Source: JALZAI01 sp038212215
Lineage (GTDB): Bacteria > Actinomycetota > Actinomycetes > Mycobacteriales > Jatrophihabitantaceae
NCBI GenBank assembly: GCA_038212215.1
Contig: JBBQUT010000041.1
Span: 1-35,328 of the forward strand
Direction: 5' to 3'
Length of the DNA: 35,328 nucleotides
Position 1 is the stretch's first letter. Each line of letters opens with the position of its first letter. This document shows, piece after piece, positions 7,890 to 16,268 of the stretch. Position numbers and translations under genes: made by a program. The notes beneath the pieces were generated by a model. That model was not told the origin of the DNA, did not search any database, and worked only from the letters and a program-made list of their open reading frames with translations.

Positions 7890-8415
7890 CGCCGGCCGGG
7901 ACAGTGTGCTCGAGCGGGCATCCCGGCCCCTCGGATGCGCACGCGGTCCGATCGCAGAGCCTGCAGACCTGCAGCGCAGGCAGCCTGTTGTCTGCGAGTC
8001 GGTCGACGAGCACGCCCAGCAGTCGTTCCAGTTCTCCGCGATCACGGTCAGACAGCGCACCCAGCGCGTCGGCCATCGCTCTATCGCGGGCGTCGAGCAC
8101 AGCGTTGGCGCCCCTACGTCCAGCGCGAGTGAGGCTAAGGTGCCGGCTCCGCGCATCGGCCCCGACCGTACGCGTCACCCATCCCGCGTCCACCAGTCGG
8201 TCGACCAGTCGGGTGATCCCAGAACTGGTCAGCCCCAGCACCCCACCGAGCCAGGACACCGACTCGTCGGGATGCGTCAGCAACGTCACCAGAGCGGCGC
8301 ACTCCGACGCCGACCTGGCCACCGCCTCGCTGCCGGCAACGCCCAATCGATCCGACAGCGCCAACGCCTGCGCGCCAAGCAGATTCTCCAACCGCCCCAC
8401 CAGCCCAGTCTGCAA
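7876..8415 (-). CDS. MarR-family regulator with C-terminal Cys cluster
   Basis: A protein of 179 residues. Residues about 45-110 form a winged helix: SWLGGVLGLTSSGITRLVDRLVDAGW followed by a wing with DARSRHLSLTRAGR. The C-terminus holds four cysteines in CRLCDRTACASEGPGC and then a His, which could bind zinc or an iron-sulfur cluster or act as a thiol sensor. TTG 8415 is the longest start; GTG 8400 five codons later is an alternative, and neither has a good ribosome site, so a leaderless transcript is possible. It is first in a two-gene unit with the MFS transporter. Role: probably a ligand- or redox-responsive repressor of that exporter. Confidence 0.82.
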   Translation of the reverse strand: MQTGLVGRLENLLGAQALALSDRLGVAGSEAVARSASECAALVTLLTHPDESVSWLGGVLGLTSSGITRLVDRLVDAGWVTRTVGADARSRHLSLTRAGRRGANAVLDARDRAMADALGALSDRDRGELERLLGVLVDRLADNRLPALQVCRLCDRTACASEGPGCPLEHTVPAGDASG

Positions 8416-8497
8416 TACTTGACTGCGGCAGGCAATAGATACGCGTCATGACGGTCCTTTGTGCTTCGCCCGTCGGCGGAACGGCTCGGGCAGACGA

Positions 8498-9718
8498 TCA
8501 GTACACCGGCTGGGTGACCGTTGCTGCTGGCGGTTCGTGGCGGGCGGGGAACAGCCCGCGCACGCCGAGACCGACCAGTAGGGCGACCAGCGCCGCCCCG
8601 GCGGCAACCCAGGTAATGGTGTCGAGGTTCCCACCGTCGACCAGCGCACCCCCGACGAGCGCCCCCGCCCCGATGCCGATCTGGAACGCTACGACGTAGA
8701 CCGCCGAGGCGACGTCAGAAACCGAGGGCGCCACCCGCAGCACGCCGCCCTGCAGCACCACCGGCAGCGTGGTGAACGCGCCGCCCCACACCACGACGGC
8801 GACCGCGGTCAGCACAGGGTTGCGCCCGATCAAGCCCAGCGCGGCCAGGGCAACGACGATCGTTGCGGTAGGCAGCACGAATGCCAGCCGGGGCCGGACG
8901 TCGACGACCCGGGTCGAAATCACGATGCCGATCAGCCCGGCGGCGCCGTAGCCGAGCAGCAATGCGCCGTATCCGGCGCCGACAAACCCGCCGTGGTCTC
9001 GGGCGAGCGGAGCGATGTAGGAGTACGCCGCGAACTGGCCGACCACCGCGACCAGCGTGACCACGTAGAGCGCGACCAGGCGGCGTTCGGCGACCCGACG
9101 AAGCAGGGAGCGGGAGAATCCCGCGTCGTCTGAACCGGGCAGCGCCGGCAGCAGCCGCCACAGTGCGACCAGGGTGACCGCGCCTCCGGCACCGACGACC
9201 ACGAACGCCGCTCGCCAGCCGGCGAGTTGACCGAGCAGAGTGCCCACCGGCAGTCCCGCCACCAGCGCGAGGGAGTTGCCGACGAACACGATCGCGGTGG
9301 CCCGGCCCTCCTGACCGCGAGGCACGAGCCTCGCTGCGACCGGTGCGAGGATCGACCAGAACAGCCCGTGGCCCAGCGCGCACAGTAGCCGGGCCGCGAC
9401 CAGCCACCAGAAGCTCGGCGCGAGCGCGGCACCGGCCTGCGAGACCACGAACACCCCGAGCACCAGCAGGAGCAGCCGGTGCCGTGGCAGCTGCGTCGTC
9501 CACGCCGTGAACGGGATCGCGGTGCCGCCAGCGACGATCGCGTAAAACGTGAGCAGCAGCCCGGTGCGGCCCTCGGACACCGCCAGGTCCGAAGAGATCT
9601 GCGGCAGCAGACCGACCGGCAGCGTCTCGGACGTCACAAACACGAAAGCGGCGGCACTCAACGCCGCCAATGCCGCGACGTCGAACCGACGGCCGCTGGT
9701 GACGGGGACCGCGGCCAT
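8498..9718 (-). CDS. MFS drug/sugar efflux transporter (SotB/Cmx-like)
   Basis: A 406-residue protein with about 12 membrane segments. FVTSETLPVGLLPQISSDLAVS and a motif ALGHGLFWSILAPVAARLVP are typical of the arabinose-efflux/chloramphenicol-resistance branch of MFS. ATG 9718 begins MAAVPVTSGRRFDVAAL; the frame further upstream is not membrane-like. It follows the SDR gene by 70 bases on the same strand, so the two probably share a transcript. Proton-driven export across the inner membrane is expected. The substrate is unknown. Confidence 0.85.
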   Translation of the reverse strand: MAAVPVTSGRRFDVAALAALSAAAFVFVTSETLPVGLLPQISSDLAVSEGRTGLLLTFYAIVAGGTAIPFTAWTTQLPRHRLLLLVLGVFVVSQAGAALAPSFWWLVAARLLCALGHGLFWSILAPVAARLVPRGQEGRATAIVFVGNSLALVAGLPVGTLLGQLAGWRAAFVVVGAGGAVTLVALWRLLPALPGSDDAGFSRSLLRRVAERRLVALYVVTLVAVVGQFAAYSYIAPLARDHGGFVGAGYGALLLGYGAAGLIGIVISTRVVDVRPRLAFVLPTATIVVALAALGLIGRNPVLTAVAVVVWGGAFTTLPVVLQGGVLRVAPSVSDVASAVYVVAFQIGIGAGALVGGALVDGGNLDTITWVAAGAALVALLVGLGVRGLFPARHEPPAATVTQPVY

Positions 9719-9788
9719 ACGCCCAATCCTCCAGTCGCGCCCGACGCCACGTGTACAGGGCGCCGGGCCAGAGAATTGCCGCTCCGGG

Positions 9789-10694
9789 TCAGGCGAAGTA
9801 GTGGCCCGTCTGGACGTCCTGTACCCAGCCGGGGTAGGTCGGTTCCCAGCCGAGCAGTTCGCGGGTCTTGTCGTTGGACGTCGGGTTGTCCAGTGCAGCG
9901 AAGGGTGCGAGGAAGCCGAGGTGCGCCGCCGCTTCCTCTTCGGTGACGCTCTTGGTCTCGACGCCGAGTTTGCCAGCGATCGTCGCGGCAATCACCTTCC
10001 GCGCGATTCCCGTGTCAGCGACGCCGTGCAGTGTCGAGCCGGCGGGTGCGTACTCCAACGCCAGGCGGTAGAGCACGCCGATGTCGTGGGTGTTGACCGC
10101 TGGCCAGCGATTGGAGCCGTCGGCGGTGTACGCCGCCACCCCGTTCTCCCGGGCGAAGCCGATCAGTGCGTGTGTGAAGCCGTGGTGATCGAGGTCGCTG
10201 TGGACCATCGGTGCGAGCCGCACGACCGAGGAACGGACACCCTGCTGGGCCAGGCCGATCGTGTAATTCGCCGCGTCCACGCGGGGGCCGCCGTCGGACT
10301 GGTCGTCCTCGGTGCCGGCGCGGCCGGTGATCCCGGCCATGGCAAGCATCAAGGTTCCGCCAGTTCCCACGAAGGGCTTGTCGGTTCCGACGAGCGTCTG
10401 TCCGATCGCCTGGATGGCCGCCAGGTCCGAGTCGACCGCGCCCATGAAGTCGCCGGTGCGCATCGCCTCGTGCTTAAAAGCGAGGTGGATCACGCCGTCG
10501 GCCTCAGCGGCCGCGGACTTGAGACCGTCGAGGTCGTCGAGATCGCCCCGGCGGGCTTCGGCACCGAAGCCTGCGACGGCCCGCGCCGCCGCGTCCGAGC
10601 GGGCGAGACCGACGACCTGATGACCATTGGCGACGAGCTCGGGGATGACGGCGGAGGCGATGTGGCCTGACGCGCCGGTGACGAATACACGCAC
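9789..10694 (-). CDS. Atypical/extended SDR NAD(P)-dependent oxidoreductase
   Basis: A 301-residue protein starting MRVFVTGASGHIASAV, a Rossmann motif of the extended/atypical short-chain dehydrogenase group (NAD-dependent epimerase-like). Further features are a second-strand GLARSDAAARAV, DGVIHLAFKH, and a Ser/Thr-rich strand FVGTGGTLML; YTIG may hold the family Tyr. Family members reduce or epimerise small carbonyl compounds. ATG 10694 is at the Rossmann motif, as usual. A TetR stump lies immediately divergent, in the position where the regulator of this SDR and the MFS gene downstream would be expected. Confidence 0.85.
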   Translation of the reverse strand: MRVFVTGASGHIASAVIPELVANGHQVVGLARSDAAARAVAGFGAEARRGDLDDLDGLKSAAAEADGVIHLAFKHEAMRTGDFMGAVDSDLAAIQAIGQTLVGTDKPFVGTGGTLMLAMAGITGRAGTEDDQSDGGPRVDAANYTIGLAQQGVRSSVVRLAPMVHSDLDHHGFTHALIGFARENGVAAYTADGSNRWPAVNTHDIGVLYRLALEYAPAGSTLHGVADTGIARKVIAATIAGKLGVETKSVTEEEAAAHLGFLAPFAALDNPTSNDKTRELLGWEPTYPGWVQDVQTGHYFA

Positions 10695-10713
10695 GGCAAA
10701 CTCCGATCGATAG

Positions 10714-10992
10714 CGCCGTCACCCCTTCGCCGCCATGCGGGCCCGGATCGTCGCGGCCCATCCGGAACTGCAGGAGCGGGAACTGATCAAGCTCCAATCC
10801 CTTGCCGACGCCATCAAAATCGCGCTATGTGGTCGGGACGTCGCCGTAAACGCCGCGATTCTCGCGTCCCAAGCCGGCGTCACCGTCTTCCATGTCGCCT
10901 TCGCCCGCTGGGTTGAACAGGACGACCCAGCCGCCTTCCGGCGATTGATCATCGAGACGTTGAAAGAGCTGCGCGCGGTGACCGCCTCCTGA
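10714..10992 (+). pseudogene. C-terminal remnant of a TetR-family regulator
   Basis: The frame from 10714, with its first ATG at 10735, encodes MRARIVAAHPELQERELIKL, then SLADAIKIAL and FHVAFARWVEQDD, ending FRRLIIETLKELRAV. This is the ligand-domain C-terminus of a TetR regulator. The DNA-binding N-terminus is absent, and only about 20 bases separate the fragment from the SDR start, so the 5' two thirds appear to be deleted. The neighbouring SDR and MFS genes may therefore be unregulated. A truncated peptide could be translated from ATG 10735 but would not bind DNA. Confidence 0.7.
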
Positions 10993-11068
10993 CGAGCGCA
11001 CCACGGGCGCCATGTTCGCAGGGACTGAGCATGCTCGCTACCGACGACCTTCGACCGGCGGTGGGCGG

Positions 11069-12652
11069 TCACTGGGTCACGCCGTTGCGCACGACATCGA
11101 TAACGTGGCGGTAGGTGTCGGCCTGGACGCTGACATCGAGCAATGTCGGCCCAGCGACGTCAACATTCAATGCCGCTGCTAGTTCGGACTCGTCGTGGAC
11201 CGCCTTCGCCCAGATGCCCATGCCGGCGGCGACCGTGGCGAAGTCGGTCTTGGCATATTGCACGGCTCCAAGGCCTCCGTGCCCGTGTGGACGTTGCTTG
11301 GCCTTGATCAGCGAAAGGGTCTGGTCGTTGAACACGACAATGCTCACCGGCAGGCCGAGGCGGGCTATCGTCTCCAGTTCGCCGAGGCACATCTGCAAGC
11401 CGCCGTCGCCGACAAAGCAATAGACGCGCACTCCTGGACGTGCGAGTGCCGCTCCTACTGCGGCCGGCAACGAGTAACCCATGGTGGCCAGACCGGAGGA
11501 GATCAGCACTTGCCCTGGCTCTTGGGTCGTCCACAGCGGCATGGCAACGAGCATGTGCGCGCCGGCGTCCACCGTGGCAACGCTGTTGTCGGGCGCCACC
11601 GCACGGACCATGCGCACGACTTCCCAGGGAGCGATCCCCGGTCGTAGCACCGGGCCGGCGAACAGAGCCCGCTCGATGTTGGCGCGGTGCCGTCTCGAAA
11701 AGTCGTCCGGCCACCCGTCGGTCAGCTCCGGCAGTTCAGCGATCAGCTTGGCGAGCGGACCCACCACTGTCGACCTCGACTCGAAGTACCGGTACCTGTC
11801 GCGCGCCTCTGCAAGCGCCACGACGGGAGCCTCGTAGTCCCACGGGCTGGGGATCAACTCGATGGAGTCGAGGCCGACGGCGAGAATCAAGTCGGCCTCG
11901 GCCAACACCTTGCCGTCGGCCTGGGCGCCGGTGAAAGTGCCGGCCGAGTTGAGCCCCGAGTCGGGCACCACTCCTTTGGCCTTGTACGTCATCATGACTG
12001 GAATCGAGGTTGCGGCCACGAGATCGCGGATGGCTGGGACGTGATGGCGGGCGCCGACGCCGACCAGGATCACCGGTCGCTCGGCCTGGGCCACTAGCGC
12101 GGCGGCCTCCCGCATCGAGCCTTCGTCGGGGGCGTGCGCGGGTACGGGATCGCGACGCGTGCTGCTGGGATCGACGTCCAGGTGCACCGCGCCACGTGGG
12201 GGCGCGCTCGCCACAGCGATCGCGGCCTGCATCACCTGCTGTGGATCGTTCGAGCCCAGCGTTGTCGACCACCTGGTCACGGGGGCGAACATCGCCCGTT
12301 GATCGATGTTCTGGTGGGCGATTCGCGGGCTAGAGGCCTCGTCCACGGTGTCGCAGATGACAAGCAACGGTTGTCTGTCCTGCTGGGCCTGTGCCGCCCC
12401 GTTGACGGCCGACGCGGCTCCCGGACCTCGGGTGACGACGCAGGCGCCGACGGTGTCAGTGAGTTCGCCGTAGGCGCTGGCCATGATCGCTGCGCCGGTT
12501 TCGGTGTGGGCGAGGACGAAGCGAATGTCGTGCGCTTCACACGCCCCGATCACGTCCAGGTTGTTCCCGCCGCCCGGCATGCCGAACAGGTAGCGGACTC
12601 CGGCCGCGGCCAACGAGGTGGCGATCGCGTCCGCCGGCGTTGTTGTGGTCAT
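11069..12652 (-). CDS. Thiamine-diphosphate-dependent enzyme (acetolactate synthase/benzoylformate decarboxylase family)
   Basis: A 527-residue protein with the three-domain layout of the family. The N-terminal domain has catalytic Glu51 in LAHTETGAA and GMPGGGN. The central domain (about 190-320) has PVILVGVGARHH. The C-terminal ThDP domain has GDG at 415-417, with N442 closing the Mg/ThDP motif. Such enzymes decarboxylate or ligate 2-oxo acids; no residue pattern settles the substrate. ATG 12652 overlaps the pxpC-like stop by four bases (ATGA), so it is the last gene of the SDR-PxpABC operon. Its role there is unknown: it may act on a 2-oxo acid formed after ring opening, by inference only. 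It is not obviously a housekeeping acetolactate synthase, since no small subunit is adjacent. Confidence 0.85.
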   Translation of the reverse strand: MTTTTPADAIATSLAAAGVRYLFGMPGGGNNLDVIGACEAHDIRFVLAHTETGAAIMASAYGELTDTVGACVVTRGPGAASAVNGAAQAQQDRQPLLVICDTVDEASSPRIAHQNIDQRAMFAPVTRWSTTLGSNDPQQVMQAAIAVASAPPRGAVHLDVDPSSTRRDPVPAHAPDEGSMREAAALVAQAERPVILVGVGARHHVPAIRDLVAATSIPVMMTYKAKGVVPDSGLNSAGTFTGAQADGKVLAEADLILAVGLDSIELIPSPWDYEAPVVALAEARDRYRYFESRSTVVGPLAKLIAELPELTDGWPDDFSRRHRANIERALFAGPVLRPGIAPWEVVRMVRAVAPDNSVATVDAGAHMLVAMPLWTTQEPGQVLISSGLATMGYSLPAAVGAALARPGVRVYCFVGDGGLQMCLGELETIARLGLPVSIVVFNDQTLSLIKAKQRPHGHGGLGAVQYAKTDFATVAAGMGIWAKAVHDESELAAALNVDVAGPTLLDVSVQADTYRHVIDVVRNGVTQ

Positions 12653-13542
12653 TGCGCGCGTCCTTGTCTGCCGGCGGCGATGCGGATTCTGGGCCGGTTG
12701 AGGGAGAAGGTGACGGCCTGTCCTGGGCGGCACTGCGCGGCTATGTCGCAGCTGCCAGGTTCCAACACGGCGACGACCGGGTAGCCGCATGTGGTGGGGT
12801 AGTCGGGGCCGAAGACGATGGGAAGCCCGTCCGCCGGCACCTCCACCGCGCCGCGCAGGGTCGGCTCGGACAGCAACTCGGCGGTTGTGCGGCGCGTCAA
12901 AGGCGCTCCGGACAATCGCAGTCCGACGCGGTTCGATGCAGGATCGACGGTGTAAGGCTCGCTCTCGAGACGTTGCAGGGATGCTTCGGTGAACCAGTCG
13001 TCGCGGGGCCCGGTGACCGCACGCAACATCACCGGCCCGGTGGGCCAACTTGGTTGCGGGGCGAGGTCGACCGTGAGCGCTCCGGCGATTTCGGTACCCA
13101 CCGGCAGCACGTCGCCTACCCGTAGCGCCCGGCCGATGCCGCATGATTCGTCGACAGACCGGGAACCGAGGATCGGGGGTGTCGCGACGCCGCCCCGCAC
13201 CGCAACATAGCTGCGTAGCCCATGCGTCGGGGCGGCTAGCTGCAAGAGCGAGCCGGCAGGAACCCATTGCGGACCATGACTGCGACCGACGACTCCGGCT
13301 ACAGACATCGATGCGTCGGCTCCGGTGAGGGCGACGAAGGTGGCTTCGTCGAATCGGAACGCCGCGCCGCCCATGAGCACCTCGAACGCGGCGGCGGCTT
13401 CCCCATTGCCGACCAGCCGGTTTGCCAACCGCAGGCTGGCCACGTCCGCCGCCCCGCCAGCCGGGATTCCCCAGGCAGCGACGCCGATCCGGCCCAGATC
13501 CTGCACGGTCGCGAGCGGGCCGGTGGCGACGACTTCGATCAC
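12649..13542 (-). CDS. pxpC: 5-oxoprolinase subunit C-like (biotin-dependent carboxyltransferase/KipA family)
   Basis: A 297-residue protein starting VIEVVATGPLATVQDLGRIG, the standard AHS2-domain opening, followed by GIPAGGAADVASLRLANRLVGN and YVAVRGGVATPPILGSRSVD. In the three-part bacterial 5-oxoprolinase, PxpB and PxpC together activate the lactam with ATP for PxpA. GTG 13542 is the start because the motif begins there; it lies 11 bases after the pxpB-like stop. The next gene overlaps its stop by four bases. The ending (FSLNRPRIRI) is complete. The natural substrate may be another cyclic amide, given the operon partners. Confidence 0.85.
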   Translation of the reverse strand: MIEVVATGPLATVQDLGRIGVAAWGIPAGGAADVASLRLANRLVGNGEAAAAFEVLMGGAAFRFDEATFVALTGADASMSVAGVVGRSHGPQWVPAGSLLQLAAPTHGLRSYVAVRGGVATPPILGSRSVDESCGIGRALRVGDVLPVGTEIAGALTVDLAPQPSWPTGPVMLRAVTGPRDDWFTEASLQRLESEPYTVDPASNRVGLRLSGAPLTRRTTAELLSEPTLRGAVEVPADGLPIVFGPDYPTTCGYPVVAVLEPGSCDIAAQCRPGQAVTFSLNRPRIRIAAGRQGRAQ

Positions 13543-13553
13543 AACGACCGTCC

Positions 13554-14168
13554 TCAGGCGGCGGTGAAGCGGACGGTGGTGCCGGGGGCGAGCAAGGCGG
13601 CTGGGATGCGGGTGGGGTGCCAGAGGTCGTCGACCACCTGCCCGATGAGCTGCCATCCGCCCGGCCCGCGCCGCGGGTAGATCCCGGTGAGGTCGCCGGC
13701 GAGCCCGAGCGCGCCCTTGGGCACATCGGTACGAGGCGTGCCTCGTCGCGGTGTGCGCAGGCGAGCGTCTCCCCCGGAGAGGAAGTAGAAGCCGGGTGCC
13801 ATACCGACCATGAGCACGCGGTAGCAAGCGGCCTGATGTGCGTCGACGACGTCACCGCGGCTCAACCCGGTGTGGGCAGCGACGTCATCGAGATCGGGAC
13901 CGGAGTAGTCGACTCGCAGCTGGACGCTGTCAGTTGTGAGTTCGGACGGCGTGGGCGGCTCGATTTCGATGTCGACAATTGTGCGCGCGAGACTCTCGGC
14001 GTCCGTCGCGGAAGGGTCGAAGCGGACGAGAACCGTGCGGATGCCGGGCATCGTCTCGATCGTCCCGGCCGGCGGCCGCACTTGCATCCGCTCCTGCAGC
14101 GCAGTTGCGTCGGCCGTGGTGTCCAGCTCGATCAGTAGCGCGGCGCTGCCGTAGCTGTGCACGATCAC
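13554..14168 (-). CDS. pxpB: 5-oxoprolinase subunit B-like (AHS1/KipI family)
   Basis: A 204-residue protein with the AHS1 pattern: a start HSYGSAALLIELD, a middle VQLRVDYSGPDLDDVAAHTGLS, and the conserved block MVGMAPGFYFLSG followed by RRGTPRTDVPKGALGLAG and YPRRGPGGWQLIG. It works with the C subunit in ATP-dependent lactam activation. GTG 14168 is the start and overlaps the preceding pxpA-like stop by four bases (GTGA), implying coupled translation. Length is normal for the family. Confidence 0.87.
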   Translation of the reverse strand: MIVHSYGSAALLIELDTTADATALQERMQVRPPAGTIETMPGIRTVLVRFDPSATDAESLARTIVDIEIEPPTPSELTTDSVQLRVDYSGPDLDDVAAHTGLSRGDVVDAHQAACYRVLMVGMAPGFYFLSGGDARLRTPRRGTPRTDVPKGALGLAGDLTGIYPRRGPGGWQLIGQVVDDLWHPTRIPAALLAPGTTVRFTAA

Positions 14169-14950
14169 TGTGGGCTCGCGAATCCAGCAAGGGCCACGCC
14201 GTGGTCACGAAGTGCGTCCGCGATTGAGCGGGCAGCGTCTACCGAGGTTGCGTTGTCGCCGTGCAGGCACAGCGAGTCCGCATGCAGCGCGATGTGGCCG
14301 CCGCCGGATGTGGCCACCGTCGCATGTAGTGCGAGCTGGACCGCGCGGGCGGTGATGGCCGCGGCGTCGTGCAGGACAGCGCCGGGTAGCCGTCGACTGC
14401 GCAGCCGTCCGTCCGGTTCGTAGGCGCGGTCCGGGTACGCCTCGGTCACCGTCCGCAGACGCGCCGCCCGTGCGCGGCGCTCAAGCTGCGAGCCAGGTTG
14501 CACGAGCAGCGGTAGCGAAGCGTCGACCGCCAAGACCGCATCGACGATCGCCTGCGCCTGTTCTTCGTCCACGACCGAGACGTTGTTCAGCGCACCGTGC
14601 GCCTTGACGTAGCGAACCGAAGTGCCCTCGGCGCGGGCACACGCATCCAGGCCCCCGATCTGGTAAACGATGTCGTTGGTCAGCTCGTCGGGCGGCATCG
14701 AGATCGGCCGGCGACCGAATCCGGCCAGATCCCGATAGGACACCTGCGCGCCGATGGTCACGCCACGCTGTCGGGCCGCAGCGCAGACCCGCCGCATGAT
14801 TGTCGGATCGCCGGCGTGAAAGCCACACGCGACGTTGGCGCTCGTGATCACCGCGAGCAATGCCTCGTCGTCGCCGAGGCTCCACCGGCCGAACCCCTCG
14901 CCGAGATCGGCATTCAGGTCGATGGAGATGGCATGTGGCGGCACGGCCAT
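14165..14950 (-). CDS. pxpA: 5-oxoprolinase subunit A-like (LamB/YcsF family)
   Basis: A 261-residue protein with the family opening SIDLNADLGEGFGRWSLGDD, then ITSANVACGFHAGDP, GAQVSYRDLAGFGRR and VKAHGALNN, and a terminal ICLHGD-type block (SLCLHGDNATSVD). These residues line the active site of this beta/alpha-barrel lactamase component. It opens the ring activated by the B and C subunits. ATG 14950 overlaps the SDR stop by one base (TGATG). Position and spacing place it second in the five-gene operon. Confidence 0.9.
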   Translation of the reverse strand: MAVPPHAISIDLNADLGEGFGRWSLGDDEALLAVITSANVACGFHAGDPTIMRRVCAAARQRGVTIGAQVSYRDLAGFGRRPISMPPDELTNDIVYQIGGLDACARAEGTSVRYVKAHGALNNVSVVDEEQAQAIVDAVLAVDASLPLLVQPGSQLERRARAARLRTVTEAYPDRAYEPDGRLRSRRLPGAVLHDAAAITARAVQLALHATVATSGGGHIALHADSLCLHGDNATSVDAARSIADALRDHGVALAGFASPQ

Positions 14951-15777
14951 CAGCTGAACAGGCTCCCAGGGATCCGGGGGTACTGGTCGAGACCGAACAC
15001 CTCTACCTGCGGCGAGCGCTGCTGCACGAGTACTCCACCGTCCACCACCAAGCAGTGACCGGTCACGTATTCGGCGTCGGCCGAGGCCAGGAACAACGCC
15101 GGGCCGGCGAGATCGTCGGCGCTGCCTCCTCTGCCCAGCGGAACCGTCCTATCCCGGCGTTGCTTGGCGACCGGTTCGAGGTGAGCGGGGTGCGTGGCGA
15201 TCAGGCCCGGGACGAGGGCGTTCACGCGGATGCCGTAAGGAGCCAGTTCGATCGCCAGACTGCGGGTCATCGCCTCGATCGCTCCCTTCGACGCGTCGTA
15301 GGGCACCGCCCCCCGGTGCGAGCGGTTGGCGCCGCCGCTGGACATGTTGATGATGACGCCGTGCTGCGCCGCCACCATAATCCGCGCCACGCGGTCGATG
15401 AACAGATAGTGGCCCTTCAGGTTCGTCCGGATCATGTCGTCCCACCACTGCTCGTCGCCGTCGAGGAAGTGCCGCAGAGTGGTGACGTCACCGGCGTTGT
15501 TGACCAGGATGTCGACTCCGCCGAATTCGCGCACAGCCGTCTCGACGACGCGATCGACGTCCGCGGGCTGACCGACGTCGGCGACGACGCCGAGCGCCGC
15601 CCCGCCGTCTTCGATGATGTTCGCGACCGCGGCCGCAGCGGCTTCGGCGGCGATGTCGGCGATCACCACGTTCGCGCCTTCGGCGGCGAAGCGGCGTGCG
15701 ATGGCGTTGCCGATGCCCTGGGCGCCGCCGGTGACGATGGCGACCTGACCCTTCAGCTCGTCGTTGGGGGTGCGCAT
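14950..15777 (-). CDS. Classical SDR-family dehydrogenase
   Basis: A 275-residue protein with a complete classical SDR set: TGGAQGIG (16-23), Asp41 after strand two suggesting NAD rather than NADP, NNAG (93-96), Ser146/147, and the catalytic Tyr160-x3-Lys164 (PYDASKG). It ends with an extra 20-residue tail after the usual VTGHCLVVDGG. ATG 15777 has a purine-rich GGGGCAGGA just upstream. It is the first gene of the operon with PxpABC and the ThDP enzyme and probably oxidises a hydroxyl group on the same substrate family. The substrate is not predictable. Confidence 0.87.
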   Translation of the reverse strand: MRTPNDELKGQVAIVTGGAQGIGNAIARRFAAEGANVVIADIAAEAAAAAVANIIEDGGAALGVVADVGQPADVDRVVETAVREFGGVDILVNNAGDVTTLRHFLDGDEQWWDDMIRTNLKGHYLFIDRVARIMVAAQHGVIINMSSGGANRSHRGAVPYDASKGAIEAMTRSLAIELAPYGIRVNALVPGLIATHPAHLEPVAKQRRDRTVPLGRGGSADDLAGPALFLASADAEYVTGHCLVVDGGVLVQQRSPQVEVFGLDQYPRIPGSLFS

Positions 15778-15958
15778 GTCCTGCCCCTTACCGTTGAAGG
15801 CTGTCCTGGCCGCGGCGCCAGGATATGTCGACGGAGCTCAAGCGGCGCCCGCGCCCCTTACCCCCACACTCGACGACCCAATCGCCACCGAAGCACGACG
15901 AGGCATCGGCCGCCGCTACCTCGGTAACGAGGCCGGAACACGGCAGCCCAGCGACTGA

Positions 15959-16093
15959 AGCGACGCCTTTCGGACGGGCGCCGGTGCGGGCTGGCACGAG
16001 CACCACGCAGACCTGTTCGAGGGCACCGAGCGGTTCTTCCGGCCCGGCTATGCCGCCAACCTGGTCGAGTCGTGGCTGCCTGCGCTTGACGGC
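15959..16093 (+). pseudogene. Internal fragment of a SAM-dependent methyltransferase
   Basis: This frame has no start codon and reads DAFRTGAGAGWHEHHADLF, then EGTERFFRPGYAANLVESW and LPALDG. That order (GWHEH, FRPGY, LVxxWLPALDG) precedes the SAM-binding GxGxG motif in a family of actinobacterial methyltransferases. Here the SAM-binding part is gone: the following frame is random, and a stop (15956-15958) closes it upstream. I see it as a decayed remnant lying between the operon start and the ABC ATPase. It rests on pattern recognition from about 45 residues. The remaining bases of 15778-16268 show nothing else recognisable. Confidence 0.5.
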
Positions 16094-16268
16094 TCAGCTC
16101 GGCAAGCTCGGCGAGGCGGCGTAGGGACAAGGTCACGACCTCGCGCTGCGCCGCCAGTGGGCTGCAGGCGTGGGATCACTGAGCTGGGTGTGGATCGCCC
16201 ACTGGCTATTAGTCCGAATCTGGTTGAGGGCTCTCGTCACTCAGTCTCGGGGCGTACCGTCCGGACGG

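Noticed and set aside
12653..13855. N-terminal extension of the thiamine enzyme frame
   Set aside because: The frame stays open upstream, but this part overlaps the well-supported pxpC-like gene and has no homology-like pattern.
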